The notes under the pieces: model-generated
Databases searched by the model: none
Told to the model about the DNA's origin: nothing
What the model saw: the letters and a program-made list of their open reading frames with translations, nothing else
Part shown: positions 5,897-7,120 of the stretch, in pieces
How positions within the stretch are numbered: the first letter of the stretch is position 1
Layout of the letters: the number at the start of each line of letters is the position of its first letter
Origin: Comamonadaceae bacterium
GTDB lineage: Bacteria; Pseudomonadota; Gammaproteobacteria; Burkholderiales; Burkholderiaceae_C
DNA length: 7,120 bases
Assembly (NCBI GenBank): GCA_947454585.1
Contig: CANGML010000085.1
Location: 1-7,120, forward strand
Reading direction: 5' to 3'
Position numbers and translations under genes: made by a program

Positions 5897-7111
5897 ATGA
5901 GCCAAGACATCCAACACCTCATGCGCCCCGGCACGCTGTCGCTCAGCAGTTTGCCGCCGCTCTCGCTGTATGTGCATTTGCCGTGGTGTTTGAAGAAGTG
6001 CCCGTATTGCGACTTCAACTCGCACGAGGCACAAAGCAGCGTCGGCGGCGAGTTGCCCGAGCAGCGCTACCTCGATGCGCTGTGTGCGGACCTTGAGCAC
6101 AGCCTGCCCCTGATTTGGGGCCGCAGCGTACACAGCATCTTCATTGGCGGTGGCACGCCCAGCTTGTTTTCGCCTGCGGCTATTGATCGACTCATTAGCG
6201 ACATGCGTGCGCGTTTGCCCCTGGCGGCTGATTGCGAAATCACGCTAGAGGCCAACCCCGGCACCTTCGAGAAAGACCGTTTCCGCGCCTTTCGCGCCGC
6301 AGGCGTCACCCGATTGTCCGTGGGCGTGCAAAGCTTCAACGACACGCATTTGCAAGCCTTGGGGCGCGTACACAACCGCGCCCAAGCCATTGCTGCGGTT
6401 GAAGAAGCGCGAGAGGCCTTTGACACCTTCAACCTTGACCTGATGTACGCCTTGCCCGGCCAAACGCTGGCGCAGTTGGACGAAGACCTCGACATGGCCT
6501 TGTCTTTGCAGCCCCCGCATTTGTCGGTGTACCACCTCACCATCGAGCCCAATACGGTGTTTGCCAAATTTCCGCCCCAAGTGCCGCAAGAGGATGACGC
6601 CTACGCCATGCTTGACCGCATCACCGAACGTACGGCCGTCATGGGCCTGCACCGCTACGAGGTGTCGGCCTACGCCAAAGACAACCACCGCTGCTGGCAC
6701 AACCTCAACTACTGGCAGTTTGGCGACTACCTAGGCATTGGCGCTGGCGCACACAGCAAGCTCAGCTTTGCCCACCGCGTGCTGCGTCAAGTGCGTAACC
6801 GCGACCCGCGCTTGTTCATGGACCACGCGCTAGACATTAGTCGCGCCGTGCGTGCCGTGGCCCAAAGCACCGAGGTGGCACGCGCCGAGCTGCCCTTTGA
6901 GTTCATGCTCAACGCGCTGCGCCTGCGATACGGGTTCTCGTTGGCCGATTTCACCGAGCGTACGGGCTTGCCCGTGACTGCTATTCAAGCCGCCTTAGCT
7001 GAGGCCGAAGTCAAAGGCCTGATCACGCGGGATTTTCAGCGTGTGGTGCCCACCGAACGTGGCTTTGATTTTTTGAGCGATTTGCAGTCTTTGTTTTTGT
7101 CTGAGGCCTGA
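5897..7111 (+). CDS. hemW: HemW-type radical SAM protein (haem chaperone)
   Basis: This 404-residue protein belongs to the HemN/HemW radical-SAM family. The N-terminal cluster motif is C31-x3-C35-x2-C38 in PWCLKKCPYCDF; F40 stands where true HemN coproporphyrinogen dehydrogenases have a fourth Cys. Next come FIGGGTPSLF with GGGTP at 84-88, EITLEANPGTFE, RLSVGVQSFND, LGRVHN and FNLDLMYALPGQT of the TIM-barrel core. HNLNYW at 268-273 is the H-N-x-x-Y-W motif tied to haem binding in HemW, followed by GDYLGIGAGAHS. A HemN C-terminal winged-helix-like domain ends the protein. These features support HemW (haem delivery) over oxygen-independent coproporphyrinogen oxidase, the name often given to it. 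The ATG at 5897 lies 10 bases after the rdgB stop; the same frame is open much further upstream, but that part overlaps rdgB out of frame. The Shine-Dalgarno is weak. Confidence 0.95.
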   Translation: MSQDIQHLMRPGTLSLSSLPPLSLYVHLPWCLKKCPYCDFNSHEAQSSVGGELPEQRYLDALCADLEHSLPLIWGRSVHSIFIGGGTPSLFSPAAIDRLISDMRARLPLAADCEITLEANPGTFEKDRFRAFRAAGVTRLSVGVQSFNDTHLQALGRVHNRAQAIAAVEEAREAFDTFNLDLMYALPGQTLAQLDEDLDMALSLQPPHLSVYHLTIEPNTVFAKFPPQVPQEDDAYAMLDRITERTAVMGLHRYEVSAYAKDNHRCWHNLNYWQFGDYLGIGAGAHSKLSFAHRVLRQVRNRDPRLFMDHALDISRAVRAVAQSTEVARAELPFEFMLNALRLRYGFSLADFTERTGLPVTAIQAALAEAEVKGLITRDFQRVVPTERGFDFLSDLQSLFLSEA

Positions 7112-7120
7112 ACGCTAAAA

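Overview
This window looks like a conserved core-genome segment from a betaproteobacterium. The protein sequences (for example HNLNYW in HemW, DDAGLCVDAFGG in RdgB, GKFKDHIAIAKLNGYQSLH in the Rsh/SpoT enzyme) and the gene order point to Burkholderiales, probably Comamonadaceae. That placement is inferred from recalled family patterns, not from a search. Coding density is very high. I see no mobile element, phage gene, CRISPR array, tRNA or rRNA.

Layout: (1) positions 1-318, plus strand, hold the C-terminal two thirds of GreB, cut by the window edge. (2) A minus-strand block runs, in transcription order, yicC (4405-3494), gmk (3494-2871), rpoZ (2854-2651) and spoT/rsh (2580-322). The first three are tightly packed: yicC and gmk overlap by one base, and gmk and rpoZ are 16 bases apart. 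A clear intrinsic terminator hairpin separates rpoZ from spoT. spoT ends three bases from the convergent greB stop. (3) A 125-base divergent intergenic region (4406-4530) separates yicC from a plus-strand block. (4) That block is rph (4531-5265), rdgB (from about 5269 to 5886) and hemW (5897-7111), with gaps of 3 and 10 bases, so it is probably one operon.

The left block groups much of the guanine-nucleotide stress circuit. Gmk makes GDP from GMP, SpoT makes and degrades (p)ppGpp from GDP/GTP, and omega (RpoZ) forms part of one ppGpp site on RNA polymerase. GreB also acts through the polymerase secondary channel. YicC is an endoribonuclease. The right block combines tRNA 3'-end trimming (Rph), removal of deaminated purine triphosphates (RdgB) and a haem-trafficking radical-SAM protein (HemW).

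I did not find a new system here. The observations most worth checking are regulatory: the rpoZ-spoT terminator, a strong hairpin inside the start of spoT, and the absence of obvious Shine-Dalgarno sequences at several starts.
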